41,332 nt of DNA. Origin: JBHHWH01 sp046756405 (GTDB lineage Bacteria; Actinomycetota; Acidimicrobiia; Spongiisociales; ZC4RG35). Every line of letters starts with the position of its first letter. Position 1 is the first letter of the stretch. Both the position numbers and the translations under genes were made by a program. Positions 39,823 through 41,332 of this stretch are shown here, one piece after another. The notes beneath the pieces are model-generated. The model was not told where the DNA came from, made no database searches, and saw nothing but the letters and a program-made list of their open reading frames with translations. The DNA is taken from assembly GCA_046756405.1 (NCBI GenBank), contig JBHHWH010000009.1, positions 1-41,332 on the forward strand, read 5' to 3'.

Positions 39823-40811
39823 GACATTTCCACTGGGACAGCGAGGCGGGGCGTCTGCGAGGAACGCAGCTCTGAATAGCGGTCTTCGCGGTGGGCCCAG
39901 ACCTCGTCGATGACCGCCCCCACGTCCTCCCCGGAGCGGGGAGCGTCACGAAGGTTCGAGCCCGAGGATGCGAAGAGGCAGGTATAGAGGACACCCTCGG
40001 CGGAGATGCGGGCGCGGGTGCAGGATCCGCAGAACGGCCGGGTCACCGAGGCGATCACCCCCACCTCCCCCTGGCCGTCGCGGTAGCGGAACCGGTTCGC
40101 CACTTCACCGGTGTAGTTGGGGGGAAGGGGATCGAGGGGATACCGGACGTCGATGGCCTCGATCATCTCCGCGGCCGGCATCACGTCGTCGAGTCGCCAT
40201 CCGTTGGTGGCGCCGACATCCATGTACTCGATGAAGCGGACGATGTGTCCGGTGCCTCGGAAGTGTTCCGCCATCTCCACCACGGCATGCTCGTTGACAC
40301 CCCGCTGTACTACGCAGTTGATCTTGATCGGACCTAGACCGGCCTCGGCGGCCACGTCGATAGCCTCCAGCACCGAGGACACCGGGTAACCCACATCGTT
40401 CATCCTCTGGAAGGTGGGGTCGTCGACGGCGTCGAGGCTGACCGTCACCCGGTTGAGCCCTGCTTCGGCCAACGCCTCGGCCTTACGGGCCAGGAGCGCC
40501 CCGTTGGTGGTGAGGGTGAGGTCAACCACGCCATCCACCTCGGCGATCATGGCCACCAGATCTTCGATCCCCTTGCGGAGCAGAGGCTCACCCCCGGTGA
40601 GCCTCACCTTGGTAACCCCCCGCTGGACGAAGAGGCGCACCAGGGAGACGATCTCCTCGAAGGTGAGCAGCTTGTCGCGGGCCAGGAACTCATACCCCGG
40701 TCCGAAGACCTCCTTGGGCATGCAGTAAGTGCAACGGAAGTTGCAGCGGTCGGTGACCGAGATCCGCAGATCCCGAAGGGAGCGCCCGAGGAGGTCTTTG
40801 GACTCCGTCAT
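39807..40811 (-). CDS. moaA: GTP 3',8-cyclase (molybdenum cofactor biosynthesis)
   Basis: 334 residues. Radical SAM enzyme starting molybdopterin synthesis from GTP. The N-terminal cluster is C23-X3-C27-X2-C30 (RCNFRCTYC), with RLTGGEPLLRKG for SAM; the second cluster is C261-X2-C264-X13-C278 (FCGSCTRARIS...YTC). The C-terminus ends in the Gly-Gly that reaches the active site. TATGGT (40821-40826) is nine bases upstream of ATG 40811. The Mo enzyme at 23166 is a potential consumer. moaC and other moa genes are not in view. Confidence 0.96.
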   Translation of the reverse strand: MTESKDLLGRSLRDLRISVTDRCNFRCTYCMPKEVFGPGYEFLARDKLLTFEEIVSLVRLFVQRGVTKVRLTGGEPLLRKGIEDLVAMIAEVDGVVDLTLTTNGALLARKAEALAEAGLNRVTVSLDAVDDPTFQRMNDVGYPVSSVLEAIDVAAEAGLGPIKINCVVQRGVNEHAVVEMAEHFRGTGHIVRFIEYMDVGATNGWRLDDVMPAAEMIEAIDVRYPLDPLPPNYTGEVANRFRYRDGQGEVGVIASVTRPFCGSCTRARISAEGVLYTCLFASSGSNLRDAPRSGEDVGAVIDEVWAHREDRYSELRSSQTPRLAVPVEMSYIGG

Positions 40812-40820
40812 CTGGGGGTC

Positions 40821-40826
40821 ACCATA
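40821..40826 (-). promoter_or_regulatory. -10 box (TATGGT) for moaA
   Basis: Nine bases upstream of ATG 40811, with no Shine-Dalgarno. Confidence 0.45.
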
Positions 40827-40884
40827 AGCCGGAACACTGACATTTGATTAAAGGTTGTCACCCGATGATGAGGAGAATGACAGC

Positions 40885-41247
40885 ATGGCCTTTCTGAAAC
40901 GCCGACACAAGGCGACCCGGCTCAAGTCACCAAACGAGTTCGAGGAGTTACTGGCACAGGGGAAACCGGTGCTGGTGGACTTCTTCCAGTACGGCTGCGC
41001 CCCGTGCCAGGTCATGGACGGGATCGTCGACGAGGTCGCCGAGGAGTTCCAGGAGCAGGCCATCGTGGTCAAGGCCAACGCCGACAAGGTCCCAGAGCTG
41101 TTCCAGAAGTTCAAGGTGCGGTCCACCCCCACCTTCGTCCTGGTCACCCCCAGGGGCAAGACCCTTCACCAGCGCTGGCGTCACTCCGGGCTGGTGAAAA
41201 AGGACGTGATGGCAGGTCAGCTACTTCGGGCGGTGGAGTCGGACTGA
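40885..41247 (+). CDS. Thioredoxin-fold protein
   Basis: 120 residues from ATG 40885, chosen for GAGGAG about nine bases upstream. Thioredoxin fold with active site C38-A-P-C41 in VDFFQYGCAPCQVM (the usual motif is CGPC), the cis-proline segment VRSTPTFVLV and KANADKVPELFQKF. No signal peptide, so it is a cytoplasmic reductant. Divergent from moaA by 73 bases. The final 85 bases of the window (41248-41332) show no gene I can support. Confidence 0.9.
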   Translation: MAFLKRRHKATRLKSPNEFEELLAQGKPVLVDFFQYGCAPCQVMDGIVDEVAEEFQEQAIVVKANADKVPELFQKFKVRSTPTFVLVTPRGKTLHQRWRHSGLVKKDVMAGQLLRAVESD

Positions 41248-41332
41248 GCGAGGCGAACCCGGGGTGGCTCACCTCCACCTAGGGCGGGTGTTCGGTGGTG
41301 TAGACGTGTCCTAGGGGGCTGGTCCATTGGTA

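Noticed and set aside
41248..41332. Another gene or tRNA at the right edge
   Set aside because: No frame with coding features and no tRNA cloverleaf that I can fold; too little sequence to judge.

Overview
The window is about 41 kb of GC-rich chromosome from what is very probably an uncultured or little-studied actinobacterium. A deep lineage such as the Acidimicrobiia would fit, but that placement is inference. The evidence for Actinobacteria is a mycothiol-dependent DinB-fold enzyme, an arsenate reductase of the mycothiol type, the pair guaA-guaB3, a PcrA-type helicase and an LCP cell-wall ligase. Genes are tightly packed. I see no rRNA, tRNA, insertion sequence, prophage or CRISPR array, and almost all of it reads as ordinary housekeeping chromosome.

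Layout, left to right. 1-3213: end of hutH, then hutI, crcB, a DUF190 gene and a second crcB, all joined by short overlaps (histidine degradation plus fluoride export). 3227-7975: arsenate reductase, then on the minus strand a VanY-like peptidase, a small membrane protein, a DUF4262 protein, and the pair lemA-DUF2207. 8004-11204 (minus): a cobalamin-binding domain protein, sucC, sucD and a mycothiol-dependent enzyme, that is, the succinyl-CoA end of the TCA and methylmalonyl pathways. 11301-14620: transaldolase facing pcrA. 14680-17635 (minus): a CheA-like hybrid kinase and a membrane histidine kinase. 17710-20399 (minus): guaB3-guaA. 20438-21945: a CPBP protease facing a lipoprotein and a very short secreted peptide. 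22030-25248 (minus): trpS with an attenuator leader, a molybdopterin enzyme fused to pentapeptide repeats, and an LCP protein. 25249-25598: a decayed histidine-kinase remnant. 25599-26736: divergent Nudix and GNAT genes. 26733-37054 (minus): an 11-gene complex I operon nuoABCDHIJKLMN that lacks nuoE, nuoF and nuoG. 37141-41247: a phosphodiesterase, a DUF402 protein, two membrane proteins, moaA and a thioredoxin.

The most interesting result is the leader of trpS (23039-23169). It encodes a 12-residue peptide with two adjacent Trp codons, followed by three mutually exclusive hairpins, the last being a terminator with a U-run: a complete ribosome-mediated transcription attenuator in front of a tRNA synthetase gene. 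A second, window-wide signal is that 13 coding starts have a TAnnnT -10 box only 6-9 bases upstream, which implies mostly leaderless mRNAs. A third is that convergent genes share or abut stop codons, twice through a palindromic CTAG, leaving no room for terminators.
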